From the NCBI GenBank assembly GCA_028865545.1, contig JAGWJY010000013.1:1-63795 (forward strand): a DNA stretch of 63,795 nucleotides. The letters are read 5' to 3'. Numbering within the stretch: position 1 is the first letter of the stretch; each line of letters starts with the position of its first letter. Origin of the DNA: Alphaproteobacteria bacterium. GTDB taxonomy: Bacteria; Pseudomonadota; Alphaproteobacteria; Micropepsales; Micropepsaceae. Under the pieces are notes generated by a model. It saw only the letters and a list, made by a program, of their open reading frames with translations. It was not told where the DNA came from and did no database searches. The position numbers and the translations under genes were made by a program. Below are positions 1-8,753 of this stretch, piece after piece.

Positions 1-83
1 ATAAAGGAAAGATAAAAGAGGCGGGCCCGCCGCCCCAGAGGACGGCGCAAACAGCCGGCCGGCGGATAGTTTTCCACGTCCCG
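1..83. other. Upstream region of the MFS gene
   Basis: This is the window edge and holds no gene. A perfect 12-base palindrome (GGCGGGCCCGCC) lies near base 21, followed by a second GC-rich palindromic stretch (GCCGGCCGGC). They could be the stem of a terminator for a gene left of the window. No clear promoter for the MFS gene is visible. Confidence 0.3.
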
Positions 84-1340
84 ATGCGCTTCATTGGACC
101 CGAGAACAAAATTGATTCTTCGGATAGAGAGTTCGTGAAGGGGATCGCGCGCCGCCTCGGGATGAGCCAAGCCGCTTCAGGGCTGACCAGCGGCGTTTTC
201 ACACCGTTTTTTGGTGCCTGGCTCGCCTGGCGCGGACTTTCTTCGGGCCAGATCGCCATTGTGCTGTCGGCCGGCCTGCTGTTGCGCGTGCTGGTCGGGC
301 CGATCGTCGGCGTCATCGCCGACGCGCGCAACGATCGCCGCGCCGCGATGCTCTTGCTCTACTGGGTGATGCTGATCGGATACGGCATCCTCAGCCTCAC
401 CGCGCTGCCGATCTTCGTCATCCTGGCCGGTGTCATCACCACCGTGGCGATGGGCACCGCCGTACCGCTGCTGGAAAGCGTCAGCGTGCGGCTTTCCGAG
501 CGCTACGGATTCGATTACGGGCGCGTGCGCCTCTGGGCCTCCTCCGCCTTTGTGGTGGCGAACATCCTCTCCGGCGCCACCATCTCGCTTTACGGATTCT
601 GGACCGTAGCGCCGTGGCTCGCCGCAGGAGCGGGGTTGTGCGTTCTCTTCACCATCCGCCTTCCCGCCCCACCGGCCGACCGTCCGCCGGTCGATCTGTC
701 TGCCCGTCTCAAGGCGACCTCCGGCGAGGCACGCGAACTGCTGCGCTCCGGCGTGTTCCTACTTTTTCTAGCGGCGGCGAGTTTCGACCAAGGTAGCCAC
801 GCCTTTTATTACGGTTATGGCGGACTTCATTGGCGCGAACTCGGTTATTCCGGCCTGCTGATCGGCATCCTTTGGCCGATCGGCGTGTTCGCCGAGATCG
901 CGCTACTGTCGCAGGCGCTGCGCGTGTTGCGGGTGATGGGACCGACACGGCTGCTGTTATATGGCGGGCTGGGCTGCGTGGTACGCTGGACCATCCTGGC
1001 TTTCGATCCGCCTCTGCCTTTCGTCGTGTTCGCGCAGTTTTTGCACGGCGCGACCTTTGCACTGGCGCATCTGGGCGCCATGTTTTTCATCTTGCGCGCC
1101 GTGCCGCCGCGCTTGGCGGCCACGGCGCAGAGTCTTTACTTCGTCTGCTATTCGGGATTGGTGATGGGGATTGCCACCTTCGCCTCCGGCAGCATTTATG
1201 CCTCCTATGGCGGGCGCGCCTATCTGCTGATGTCGGCGATGGGTGCGGTGGCGATGGGCTTCGCGCTGCTGCTGGCGCGGCGATGGCACGGCGGGCGCAT
1301 CATCCACGGCGCAGACGAAGAACACCCGGATACGATCTAA
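84..1340 (+). CDS. MFS transporter (MFS_1-like / phenylpropionate-nucleoside permease type)
   Basis: A 418-residue integral membrane protein with about 12 hydrophobic segments. The first core helices contain a GVFTPFFGAWLAWRGLS stretch, like the HcaT/NupG-type MFS_1-like family in which an early Y/F-P-F-x-W motif precedes a 'GLS' turn. A loop rich in Asp/Arg (DARNDRRAA) follows the second helix, at the usual MFS signature position. The substrate cannot be inferred. The start at 84 is the longest option; the hydrophobic core begins about 25 residues later, so a shorter start is possible. Its stop overlaps the xerC stop by four bases in convergent orientation, so the two are not co-transcribed. 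Confidence 0.85.
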   Translation: MRFIGPENKIDSSDREFVKGIARRLGMSQAASGLTSGVFTPFFGAWLAWRGLSSGQIAIVLSAGLLLRVLVGPIVGVIADARNDRRAAMLLLYWVMLIGYGILSLTALPIFVILAGVITTVAMGTAVPLLESVSVRLSERYGFDYGRVRLWASSAFVVANILSGATISLYGFWTVAPWLAAGAGLCVLFTIRLPAPPADRPPVDLSARLKATSGEARELLRSGVFLLFLAAASFDQGSHAFYYGYGGLHWRELGYSGLLIGILWPIGVFAEIALLSQALRVLRVMGPTRLLLYGGLGCVVRWTILAFDPPLPFVVFAQFLHGATFALAHLGAMFFILRAVPPRLAATAQSLYFVCYSGLVMGIATFASGSIYASYGGRAYLLMSAMGAVAMGFALLLARRWHGGRIIHGADEEHPDTI

Positions 1341-2254
1341 GCGACTTTCCCGCGCGGATGGGCGCGCTGATAGACGTCCATCATCTTACGGACGTCGATT
1401 TCGGTGTAGGTCTGGGTCGTGGACAGCGAGGCATGGCCAAGCAGTTCCTGCACGGCGCGCAGATCGCCGCCATTGGCCAGAAGATGCGTGGCGAAGGAAT
1501 GACGCAAGGCATGCGGCGTGGCACGTTCGGAAAGTCCAAGCCGGCCGCGCAATCGTTGCATCAGAGCTTGCGCTTCGCGCGGGCTCATCGGTTTGCCGCG
1601 ACGGGAGAGGAACAACGCGCCGTCGCGTGCGCCGGTGAATGGGATCAGCGCTGCGTAATGCTCCACCGCCTCGCGCACGGCCGCAAGGAGCGGCACACTG
1701 CGCTCCTTGCGGCCCTTGCCGAGCACGTTGAGCGAGGAGCCTAGCGGCACATCGCCGCGCTTCAGACTCAAGCCTTCCGAAATGCGCAGGCCGGCGCCGT
1801 AAAGCAGTGTGAGCAGCGCCACATCGCGCGCCGCCAGCCATTCGATATCCTGCTCGCCCGCCTCTTCCAGCGTGCGCGCGGCATCGATCTCACTCAACGG
1901 CCGCGGCAAGGTGCGGGGGATGCGCGGCGTGCGCACGGCCCGCGGCGCGGCATTTTCCAGAATCCCTTCGCGTGTCAGATAGCGGAAAAAGCTGCGGACC
2001 GCCGCCAGCGCGCGCTGCACGCCGCGCGCACCCAGGCCTTCACTGCGACGCTTGGTGACGAAGGCACGGATATCGGCGGGCGAGAGCTTTGACAGCACGC
2101 GCTCATCCGGTGCACGACCGACATGCTCGGCGGCAAAGGAGAGAAAGCGCGCCAGATCGTCGCCATAGGCGCGCAAGGTATGCGGGCTGGCACGCCTTTC
2201 ATGGGCCAGCGCGGCCAGCCAATCTTGTTTCAGGCTTTCGGCAGATCGAGCCAT
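1337..2254 (-). CDS. xerC: Tyrosine recombinase XerC
   Basis: Site-specific recombinase that, with XerD, resolves chromosome dimers at dif during division. The 305-residue length is normal for XerC/D. An N-terminal SAM-like DNA-binding domain spans about residues 5-90. The catalytic domain carries the expected residues: Arg157 (GLRISE), Lys180 (GKGRKE), His248-x-x-Arg251 (HALRH), His274 (LGHASL) and nucleophile Tyr283. The gene overlaps the end of the upstream DUF484 gene by 25 bases, so the two are probably translationally coupled, an arrangement common in proteobacteria. XerC rather than XerD is inferred from the DUF484 partner. Confidence 0.93.
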   Translation of the reverse strand: MARSAESLKQDWLAALAHERRASPHTLRAYGDDLARFLSFAAEHVGRAPDERVLSKLSPADIRAFVTKRRSEGLGARGVQRALAAVRSFFRYLTREGILENAAPRAVRTPRIPRTLPRPLSEIDAARTLEEAGEQDIEWLAARDVALLTLLYGAGLRISEGLSLKRGDVPLGSSLNVLGKGRKERSVPLLAAVREAVEHYAALIPFTGARDGALFLSRRGKPMSPREAQALMQRLRGRLGLSERATPHALRHSFATHLLANGGDLRAVQELLGHASLSTTQTYTEIDVRKMMDVYQRAHPRGKVA

Positions 2255-2922
2255 GCGCGGATCGCCCGTTCCAGAGCGCGCGCGAAATAGCCGAGATCGG
2301 CTTCGGTCTGGCGCTCCTCGAACATGCCTTCGGCCAACGCCCCCAACACATAAAGTGTGGCTGCGCCGCCGATGTGCAGACGGAAGGCGGCCAAGCTCTT
2401 ATATGCGCCGCCACTACGGCCGAAAAGCATCTCGCCGCCACCCGAGAGGATGGCGCCCATGCCTTCGGGACCGACGACCGCCGCCACCGTCCCCGGTGTG
2501 ATCAGGCGCACGCCTTCGGTGCCCGTCGGCGCGATGCCGTCGCTGCTTTCGATGCAGAACACCGCCTTGTCGGCGCCAAAGGCGGAGGCCGCGTTGGTCG
2601 CGACCGCGATGGCATCGGCAAAATTCCTGGCGTCGAGCAGGTCGAGCACGAAGCGACGCACACCGTCGCTCAATCTGGCATTCCGGTCTTGGGAGCCCTT
2701 AAGGGCGTCGCGCTCGATTTTCAGCGCCTGATTCTCGGCCGCAAGCCGCTCGATGACGAAACGCTGCAGGTCGCGGACTTCTTCGCCCGCGAACCGCTCC
2801 GGCAGAAGCAGCGCCAGCAGCTCGCCGTCGGCGGCCAGGCGTGCCCGGTTCATCCGGATATAGGCCTTTACCGCTTCGGCGGCGGCTTCGGCCGGCAGCA
2901 GAGATTTTGCGCTTTCGCTCAT
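2230..2922 (-). CDS. DUF484 family protein
   Basis: A 230-residue soluble protein of the DUF484 family, which has a GAF-like fold and sits next to xerC in many proteobacteria; its biochemical role is not established. The N-terminal third is helical and ends in a likely coiled coil (about residues 45-75, rich in Leu, Glu and Arg). The remainder is the GAF-like region with a GxGAI-x-SGGGEMLFG stretch. The start has AAGG a few bases upstream. It is divergent from priA across about 60 bases and overlaps xerC, so it should share the xerC transcript. Confidence 0.85.
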   Translation of the reverse strand: MSESAKSLLPAEAAAEAVKAYIRMNRARLAADGELLALLLPERFAGEEVRDLQRFVIERLAAENQALKIERDALKGSQDRNARLSDGVRRFVLDLLDARNFADAIAVATNAASAFGADKAVFCIESSDGIAPTGTEGVRLITPGTVAAVVGPEGMGAILSGGGEMLFGRSGGAYKSLAAFRLHIGGAATLYVLGALAEGMFEERQTEADLGYFARALERAIRAWLDLPKA

Positions 2923-2981
2923 ACCTTGTCCGCGGCGCTAGTAGGATTGACCAAAGAGAATCGCAACTCCAAGTGTAACGC

Positions 2982-5177
2982 ATGAAGGACGCAGCGCTAA
3001 AGCCCACCGCCCCCCCGGCCGAGACTGTCGGCGTGCTCCTGCCTTTGCCGCTGGCGGGCGCCTATGACTACAAGCTGCCACACGGCATCCATGCCACGCG
3101 CGGGATGGTGGTGTGCGCCCCCCTGGGCTCGCGCGAAAGCCTGGGCGTGGTGTGGGGGAAGGCCGAAGGCGCCGTCGGCGACAACCGGCTGAAAGAGGCC
3201 GTCCCTCTCGAGGGACAGCCAGCCCTGCCCGCTGGCTTGTGCGATTTCGTCGACTGGGTGTCGCATTACACCCTGACGCCACCAGGCTTGGTGCTGGCCA
3301 TGGCGCTGCGCTCGCGCCAGGCTTTCGAGGCCGAAATCCCGCGCACCGCTTATGTGAAAGGCGAAGCTTTGCCAAAGCGGATGACGCCAACCCGCCAGCG
3401 CGTACTGGATATCGCGGCCGACGGATTGGCACGCTCCGTTCCGCAACTGGCAGAAGAATCCAACGCGACGCCGGCCGTGGTGCGCGGTTTGGTGGAAGCT
3501 GGCGCGCTGTTGGAGGTCGAGCTTCCGGAATTTCCTCCTTTCCAGGCACCTGATCCGGATTTCACCAAGACGACGCTCAACACCGAACAAGACCTTGCTG
3601 CCCACTTGCTGCGATCCGGCGTGGCGGGACACCGCTTCACCGTCAGCCTGCTCGACGGCGTGACCGGATCCGGCAAAACCGAGACCTATTTCGAAGCCGT
3701 TGCTGAAACATTGCGCCGCGACCGGCAGACCTTGATCCTGCTGCCCGAGATCGCGCTGACGGTGCAATTCCTCGACCGTTTCGCGGAACGCTTTGGCGCA
3801 CGCCCCACCGAATGGCATTCGGACCTGACACAGAAAGAACGGCGCCGGGCCTGGCGCGCGGTGATAAACGGCGAAGCGCGGGTGGTGGTGGGCGCACGTT
3901 CGGCACTGTTCCTGCCCTTCCAATCGCTCGGGCTGATCATCGTCGATGAAGAGCACGAGCAGGCCTACAAGCAGGAAGACGGCGCCATCTATCACGCCCG
4001 CGACATGGCGGTGGTGCGCGGCCGTATCGAGAACTGTCCGGTGGTGCTGGCCAGCGCCACGCCGTCGCTTGAGACTTATGTGAATGCCACAAGCGGACGC
4101 TACGCGCATCTGCGCCTGCACAGCCGTCATGGCGACGCGGTGATGCCGCAAGTACGCCTGATAGACATGCGCGAGGCGCGTGGCGAGCCTGGCACATTTC
4201 TCTCGCCGCCCTTGCGCGAGGCGCTGGCCGTGACGCTGGGCGCCGGCGAACAGGCAATGTTGTTTCTCAACCGGCGCGGTTACGCGCCGCTGACGTTGTG
4301 CGCCGCCTGCGGTCACAAAATGGTTTGCCGCCAATGCTCGGCCTGGCTGGTGGAGCATCGTTATCGCAAGCGGCTGGTCTGCCATCACTGCGGCTACGAA
4401 ACGGCGACGCCGCCGCAATGTCCGCAATGCGGTGAGCCCGGCACCCTGGCTGCCTGCGGGCCGGGTGTGGAGCGCGTGGCGGAGGAATTCAAACTCGCCT
4501 TCCCCGAAGCGCGCATGGCGATCGCCTCCTCCGACACGTTGCACGGCCCCTCGGAAACGCAAGCAGCGATCCGCGCGATGTCGAAGCGCGAGACCGATGT
4601 GCTGATCGGTACACAAATCGTGGCCAAGGGCCATCACTTCCCACAATTGACTTTGGTGGGCGTGGTCGATGCCGATCTCGGCGGTTCCGACGGCGATCTG
4701 CGGGCGCGCGAGCGGACTTTCCAATTGCTGCACCAAGTGTCTGGCCGCGCCGGCCGCGCCGAGAAGCCAGGCCTGGTGCTGATGCAGACGCGTAATCCCG
4801 AAGACGCTGTTATGAAAGCGCTGACGGCATCGGATCGCGACGCCTTCTATGAACAGGAACGCAAATACCGTGAAGTCACGCAAGCCCCGCCTTTCGGCCG
4901 GCTGGCGGCGATCATCCTCTCCGGCCATGATGGCGATGCGGTGCGCGCAGCCGGGCGCGAATTGGCGAAAGCGACACCGGCGGCCCGGGGCGTCAAGGTA
5001 TGGGGGCCGACGCCGGCGTTCTACTCCTTGCTGCGTGGCCAGACTCGTGAGCGCTTGCTGGTGCAAGCGGCCAAGACGGTGGATGTGCAGGCCTATCTGC
5101 GCAGCTGGCTCGCCAAGGTGGACATCGTCAAATCCGTGCGCTTGACTGTCGATGTCGATCCGGTGAGCTTTTTCTGA
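2982..5177 (+). CDS. priA: Primosomal replication protein N' (helicase PriA)
   Basis: A 3'-to-5' DNA helicase that restarts collapsed replication forks by loading the replicative helicase. The 731 residues are typical. Visible are an N-terminal 3'-OH-binding region, the Walker A motif GVTGSGKT (about 226-233), DEEH (about 322-325) and the TGSGKTE context of SF2 helicases. The zinc module has eight cysteines at about 440, 443, 449, 452, 467, 470, 480 and 483. Helicase motifs V/VI include IGTQIVAKGHHFP and QVSGRAGR. It ends in DVDPVSFF, the conserved PriA tail. The same 3' end recurs about 820 bases downstream (see the repeat entries). The next gene begins 14 bases after the stop. Confidence 0.97.
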   Translation: MKDAALKPTAPPAETVGVLLPLPLAGAYDYKLPHGIHATRGMVVCAPLGSRESLGVVWGKAEGAVGDNRLKEAVPLEGQPALPAGLCDFVDWVSHYTLTPPGLVLAMALRSRQAFEAEIPRTAYVKGEALPKRMTPTRQRVLDIAADGLARSVPQLAEESNATPAVVRGLVEAGALLEVELPEFPPFQAPDPDFTKTTLNTEQDLAAHLLRSGVAGHRFTVSLLDGVTGSGKTETYFEAVAETLRRDRQTLILLPEIALTVQFLDRFAERFGARPTEWHSDLTQKERRRAWRAVINGEARVVVGARSALFLPFQSLGLIIVDEEHEQAYKQEDGAIYHARDMAVVRGRIENCPVVLASATPSLETYVNATSGRYAHLRLHSRHGDAVMPQVRLIDMREARGEPGTFLSPPLREALAVTLGAGEQAMLFLNRRGYAPLTLCAACGHKMVCRQCSAWLVEHRYRKRLVCHHCGYETATPPQCPQCGEPGTLAACGPGVERVAEEFKLAFPEARMAIASSDTLHGPSETQAAIRAMSKRETDVLIGTQIVAKGHHFPQLTLVGVVDADLGGSDGDLRARERTFQLLHQVSGRAGRAEKPGLVLMQTRNPEDAVMKALTASDRDAFYEQERKYREVTQAPPFGRLAAIILSGHDGDAVRAAGRELAKATPAARGVKVWGPTPAFYSLLRGQTRERLLVQAAKTVDVQAYLRSWLAKVDIVKSVRLTVDVDPVSFF
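5151..5175 (+). repeat. priA 3'-end repeat, copy 1 (inside intact priA)
   Basis: The last 25 coding bases of priA match 5971-5995 at 23 positions. The two differences are both third-codon-position transitions (GAT/GAC and AGC/AGT). The copies are 820 bases apart and flank the DUF3298/4163 gene, as attachment-site duplications do when DNA integrates at the 3' end of a gene. Confidence 0.75.
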
Positions 5178-5191
5178 GCGCGGAGAAAAAG

Positions 5192-5893
5192 ATGGGACGT
5201 TTTGCAATCGTCGCCCTCGTGGCGCTAACGGGCGTGGCCTCGGCCGCGTCCGATTACAATAAGCACGAGACCTCGCCGCTTCTCGACACCCGCTTGCGCG
5301 TTCCCGCAGCGGCGATAGCGATTGCGCCGTTGCGGGCCGAAATTCTGGCGCGCTATGCCACCGACAAGAAGAATGCCGCGGCGGACGCCGATTCCCACAT
5401 GAGCATCCTCGACGAAACCTGGCGGGTGACCTTCGAGAGCGCGGCAGTCATCAGTCTTTCGGATGAAATCTTCGCCGACGAGGGCGGCGCTCATCCCAAC
5501 GGCGCCTTCGACACCATCGTATGGGATAAGCGCGCGGGCCACGCCGTACCGATCACCGCGTTCTTCGTACCGGAGAAATCGCGGGCGGCGTTGCAAGCGA
5601 TTGCGGCTGCCGTCCGCAAGAATTGGGCGGCGATCATGGCCAAGCGCATCGGCACCGGCCCCGGCGACGTGGACATGCAGCAGACCAACGAAACCATCAC
5701 CGGCGATGCGGCGCACCTGAGCCATTACGCGCTGACCTACGCCAAGGGTGAGAGCCACGCCAATGGCATGGTGTTCCTGTATGGCGCGGGCGAAGTGTGG
5801 CCGCATGTATTGGGCGACTTTCGCGTCGGTGTGCCCGCAAGCGTGTTCGTGGCGTATCTGAAGCCACAATGGCGCGCGACATTCGGGAAGTGA
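5192..5893 (+). CDS. Secreted DUF4163/DUF3298 domain protein (RsiV/PdaC-like)
   Basis: A 233-residue protein with a short signal peptide ending near ASA (about residue 18). The hallmark of the DUF3298/4163 pair is visible in the middle: an EGGAHPNG stretch near residue 100, where this fold binds ligand in RsiV-type proteins. DUF4163 would occupy about residues 35-95 and DUF3298 about 105-225. Members include anti-sigma factor RsiV and peptidoglycan-binding proteins. This one has no membrane anchor and no adjacent sigma factor, so a periplasmic glycan or lysozyme-binding role is only a guess. It lies between the intact priA end and a second priA-like tail, so it may have arrived by insertion. 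Confidence 0.8.
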   Translation: MGRFAIVALVALTGVASAASDYNKHETSPLLDTRLRVPAAAIAIAPLRAEILARYATDKKNAAADADSHMSILDETWRVTFESAAVISLSDEIFADEGGAHPNGAFDTIVWDKRAGHAVPITAFFVPEKSRAALQAIAAAVRKNWAAIMAKRIGTGPGDVDMQQTNETITGDAAHLSHYALTYAKGESHANGMVFLYGAGEVWPHVLGDFRVGVPASVFVAYLKPQWRATFGK

Positions 5894-5970
5894 CGCTATT
5901 TCTGCTCTGTCGGGACGCCAAAGCAGTGGGTGAAGCCGTCATCCTCGGTCGGGAAAAATTCCGTCCGGCC

Positions 5971-5997
5971 GATGTCGACCCGGTGAGTTTTTTCTAG
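5971..5997 (+). pseudogene. Remnant of a priA 3' end (DVDPVSFF tail, copy 2)
   Basis: These 27 bases encode DVDPVSFF and a stop, the same eight residues that end intact PriA. They match the real priA 3' end at 23 of the first 25 bases; the stop is TAG instead of TGA. The upstream sequence in the same frame (back to about 5880) is only faintly PriA-like and lacks helicase motifs, so it is not a functional gene. The synonymous differences suggest the copy was once coding or derives from a diverged priA allele. Confidence 0.6.
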
Positions 5998-6019
5998 CAG
6001 GGATGTTTCCGACGAGACC

Positions 6020-6349
6020 TCAAGGCGCGTTCGAGTCGGAAAATTCCATGCACTGCTTATACATCGTCGTCGCACGGTACTTTTGGGTCGCGAGATCGAA
6101 GCCGTTCCCGGCGGCGGTTTGCGCGGCGGATGCGGCCACCTCGCGGCACCACGCTTCGGACTTGGAGACCGCCGGCGCTGGTGTCGCGGCGTTGTCGGCC
6201 GTTGCGGTGGGTTGCGGCGCCAGCGTGTCCGGCGCACTCTGTTCAGGTTGCCCAAGCCCGACATAGTTCATCGTATGGTTCCAGTCAGCGTCGGTACAGC
6301 CGGAAAGCAGAAGTCCCGCGATGACAATCCCGACAATGCGCATCTTCAT
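6020..6349 (-). CDS. Small lipoprotein of unknown function
   Basis: A 109-residue protein with a classic lipoprotein signal: Lys/Arg at the N-terminus, a short hydrophobic stretch, then lipobox LLSGC with the lipidated Cys near residue 18. The mature part has a Pro/Ala/Thr-rich linker (about 38-62) and a C-terminal segment containing two cysteines (WCREVA and YKQCMEF), which could form a disulfide. No enzymatic motif is seen. It stands alone between the priA region and leuC. I do not recognise the family. Confidence 0.75.
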   Translation of the reverse strand: MKMRIVGIVIAGLLLSGCTDADWNHTMNYVGLGQPEQSAPDTLAPQPTATADNAATPAPAVSKSEAWCREVAASAAQTAAGNGFDLATQKYRATTMYKQCMEFSDSNAP

Positions 6350-6460
6350 ATAGCCACCACGCTCAAATTCCGCCGGACCCTAGCACGACTCGGCACCTTG
6401 ACGACCAGAACGACACCTTAAATTCTTGCGACAATTGGAACGCCGGGGGCACCAACGGCC

Positions 6461-7864
6461 TCAGGACTGGAACTCCCTTACGTCGGCTAGGTGCCCGGCA
6501 ATCGCGGCGGCGGCAGCCATGGCCGGTGACATCAGATGGGTGCGCCCGCCGCGCCCCTGGCGACCCTCGAAATTGCGGTTGGAGGTTGAGGCACAGCGCT
6601 CGCCCGGCGCCAGCTTGTCGGCATTCATCGCCAGACACATCGAGCAACCCGGTTCGCGCCATTCAAAGCCGGCAGCGAGGAAGATCTGGTCAAGACCTTC
6701 CTGTTCGGCCTGCTCCTTCACCAACCCGGAGCCCGGAACCACCATGGCGCCGACATGGGCGGCGACCTTCTTGCCTTTGGCGATGACGGCAGCGGCGCGA
6801 AGATCCTCGATGCGGCCGTTGGTGCAAGACCCGATGAAGACGCGGTCCACCTTTACCTCGGTCAGCTTCGTGCCAGGCTTCAGATCCATATAAGCGAGAG
6901 CGCGTTCGATACCGGCACGCTGGTTCTCATCGCGCACCGAAGCCGGATCGGGTACCACACCAGTCACCGGCAGCGCCTGTTCGGGCGAGGTGCCCCAGGT
7001 CACCATCGGCACGATGTCGCGCGCATCGAGCACGATCTCGGCGTCGAACACCGCGTCGTCATCGGATTTCAGCGTGCGCCAGTATTTGACCGCCGCTTCG
7101 AACGCGGCCGCCTTCGGGGCTCGCGGTTTGCCCGCGACATACGCAAAGGTGGTTTCGTCGGGCGCGATCAAACCCGCGCGCGCACCGCCTTCAATGGTCA
7201 TGTTGCACAGGGTCATGCGGCCTTCCATTGACAGGCCCGTAACGGCGTCGCCGGCATATTCGATCACATAGCCCGTGCCGCCCGCCGTGCCGATCCTGGC
7301 GATGACGGCCAGCGCAATGTCTTTCGCCGTGACACCGATCGGCAGCTTGCCGCTCACGGTCACGCGCATGTTCTTGGATTTCGGGATCAGCAAGGTTTGC
7401 GTCGCCAGCACATGCTCGACTTCGCTGGTGCCGATGCCGAAGGCCAGCGCCCCGAAGGCGCCATGCGTCGAGGTGTGAGAATCGCCGCAGACGATGGTGG
7501 CGCCCGGCAGAGTCCAACCTTGTTCCGGTCCCACGATATGCACGATGCCCTGGCGGATGTCGTCCATCGCCAGATATTCGATGCCGAACTCGCGCGCGTT
7601 CTTCTCCAACGTGGCAATCTGCTCGGCAGATTCCGGATCGGCGATGCCTTTGGCGCGGTCCTTGGTCGGCACATTGTGGTCAGCAACTGCAAGGGCGAGC
7701 TCGGGTCGGCGCGGTTTGCGCCCGGCATTGCGCAAGCCTTCGAAGGCCTGCGGGCTGGTCACCTCGTGCACCAGATGACGGTCGACATAGAGAACGCTGG
7801 ATTCCCCGGCGGCCTCGTGCACCAGATGCGCGTCCCAGATCTTGTCGTAGAGCGTCTTGCCCAT
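6461..7864 (-). CDS. leuC: 3-isopropylmalate dehydratase large subunit
   Basis: Catalyses isomerisation of 2- to 3-isopropylmalate in leucine synthesis together with LeuD; cytoplasmic, [4Fe-4S]-dependent. The 467 residues are the standard length. The cluster ligands are visible: Cys347 in GSCTNG, and Cys407 and Cys410 in EPGCSMC. The substrate-side motif [12 protein letters not shown] is near residue 127. The start is set at [10 protein letters not shown], with AGGA a few bases upstream; an in-frame start 33 bases earlier has no such support. leuD is not adjacent, so the two subunits are encoded apart here. Confidence 0.97.
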   Translation of the reverse strand: MGKTLYDKIWDAHLVHEAAGESSVLYVDRHLVHEVTSPQAFEGLRNAGRKPRRPELALAVADHNVPTKDRAKGIADPESAEQIATLEKNAREFGIEYLAMDDIRQGIVHIVGPEQGWTLPGATIVCGDSHTSTHGAFGALAFGIGTSEVEHVLATQTLLIPKSKNMRVTVSGKLPIGVTAKDIALAVIARIGTAGGTGYVIEYAGDAVTGLSMEGRMTLCNMTIEGGARAGLIAPDETTFAYVAGKPRAPKAAAFEAAVKYWRTLKSDDDAVFDAEIVLDARDIVPMVTWGTSPEQALPVTGVVPDPASVRDENQRAGIERALAYMDLKPGTKLTEVKVDRVFIGSCTNGRIEDLRAAAVIAKGKKVAAHVGAMVVPGSGLVKEQAEQEGLDQIFLAAGFEWREPGCSMCLAMNADKLAPGERCASTSNRNFEGRQGRGGRTHLMSPAMAAAAAIAGHLADVREFQS

Positions 7865-7930
7865 GGATTTCCTGCCTTTCCGGCGTGCTAACAACACCAG
7901 GAGGCGGCGCGGCGCAAGACCCTTAAGCCC

Positions 7931-8125
7931 CTAGTGATTGCTGGCCAAATAAGCCACCAAGCCGATGACCAGGAGGGCGGCGGCCTGGGCCACGATGCGG
8001 TAGCGCATCAGGACGTTGGACCAGCGCGAGGAGGTCTTGCCGCCGATCGCCATCACGACGATGCCGGCGAGTAGGACGATGGCGACAACCGCCAAGGCGA
8101 CGAGAATCAGGATTTTTCCGATCAT
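7931..8125 (-). CDS. HIG1-type twin-transmembrane small protein
   Basis: A 64-residue protein with two hydrophobic helices (about 5-27 and 45-60) separated by a short loop. The loop and second helix, SNVLMRYRIVAQ, match the HIG1 pattern of a basic residue pair followed by Gln. In alphaproteobacteria such proteins sit near energy-metabolism genes, and mitochondrial HIG1 relatives bind cytochrome c oxidase. A respiratory assembly role is an inference from the family. GGAAA precedes the ATG. It follows the stress protein gene on the same strand. Confidence 0.75.
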   Translation of the reverse strand: MIGKILILVALAVVAIVLLAGIVVMAIGGKTSSRWSNVLMRYRIVAQAAALLVIGLVAYLASNH

Positions 8126-8236
8126 GCGTTTCCTCGCGCAGGCCGGAGACTATCGGCGCGCAGGCCGGTCTCCGCAAGATGGCATTTCGCCCGGGCGGCG
8201 CTACAGGCATCCGCCCAAGAACATTATGTGCGCGGA

Positions 8237-8704
8237 TTATGCCAGGACGTCCACCGCTTCGTCGCTCAGATTGCCGGGAACGATGGTGACAGGGATGGCC
8301 TGTACCGTGCTGGCGAACAGACTTACCAGCGGACCGGGACCTTCCTTGGCAGTGCCCGACGCCAGAACCAGGATCGAGATGTCCTTGTCGCGGAGGATCA
8401 GGTCGAACAGGCAATCCGCCGTCTCGCCCTCTTCGATCAAAAGTTCCGGCACGATGCCGACAAGATCGGTCACCGTCTTGGCGGCCTCGTAGACGAGGTT
8501 CTCCGCATCCTGATGTGCCTCGTCCTTCATGATTTCTTCGACGCCCTTCCATTGCTGGAAGTCCGCCGGCTGCGCCACGCATAGGAGCGTGACACGCCCA
8601 CCGGTGTGCTGCGCCCGGCGGGCGGCGAAACGCAACGCCACTTTACACTCCGGCGTCTTGTCGACGACGACGAGGAATTTGCGCGGGACGGAGGAACCGC
8701 TCAT
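8237..8704 (-). CDS. Universal stress protein (UspA family)
   Basis: A 155-residue UspA-fold protein. The first strand KFLVVVDKTPE carries the early acidic residue typical of Usp domains, and the C-terminal STVQAIPVTIVP corresponds to the last strand. The full ATP-binding G-2x-G-9x-G(S/T) motif is not clean (VLASGTAKEGPGPLVS), so nucleotide binding is uncertain. The start at MSGSSVPRKF is chosen because the Usp fold begins there; an ATG 42 bases upstream is in frame. It lies 50 bases from the end of mutS on the same strand. Confidence 0.82.
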   Translation of the reverse strand: MSGSSVPRKFLVVVDKTPECKVALRFAARRAQHTGGRVTLLCVAQPADFQQWKGVEEIMKDEAHQDAENLVYEAAKTVTDLVGIVPELLIEEGETADCLFDLILRDKDISILVLASGTAKEGPGPLVSLFASTVQAIPVTIVPGNLSDEAVDVLA

Positions 8705-8753
8705 GGGCCGATGCTGACACCATCGCAAGCTCGGCGGCAAGACCATGCTGAGA

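Noticed and set aside
2997-5207. A 736-codon open frame opposite priA
   Set aside because: It is the antisense of a gene with all PriA motifs, is rich in His/Gln/Arg as antisense of GC-rich genes usually is, and has no recognisable domain.
5797-5997. A 66-codon frame ending DVDPVSFF as a real gene
   Set aside because: It begins inside the DUF3298/4163 gene in another frame, and only the last eight codons resemble PriA; treated as a remnant.
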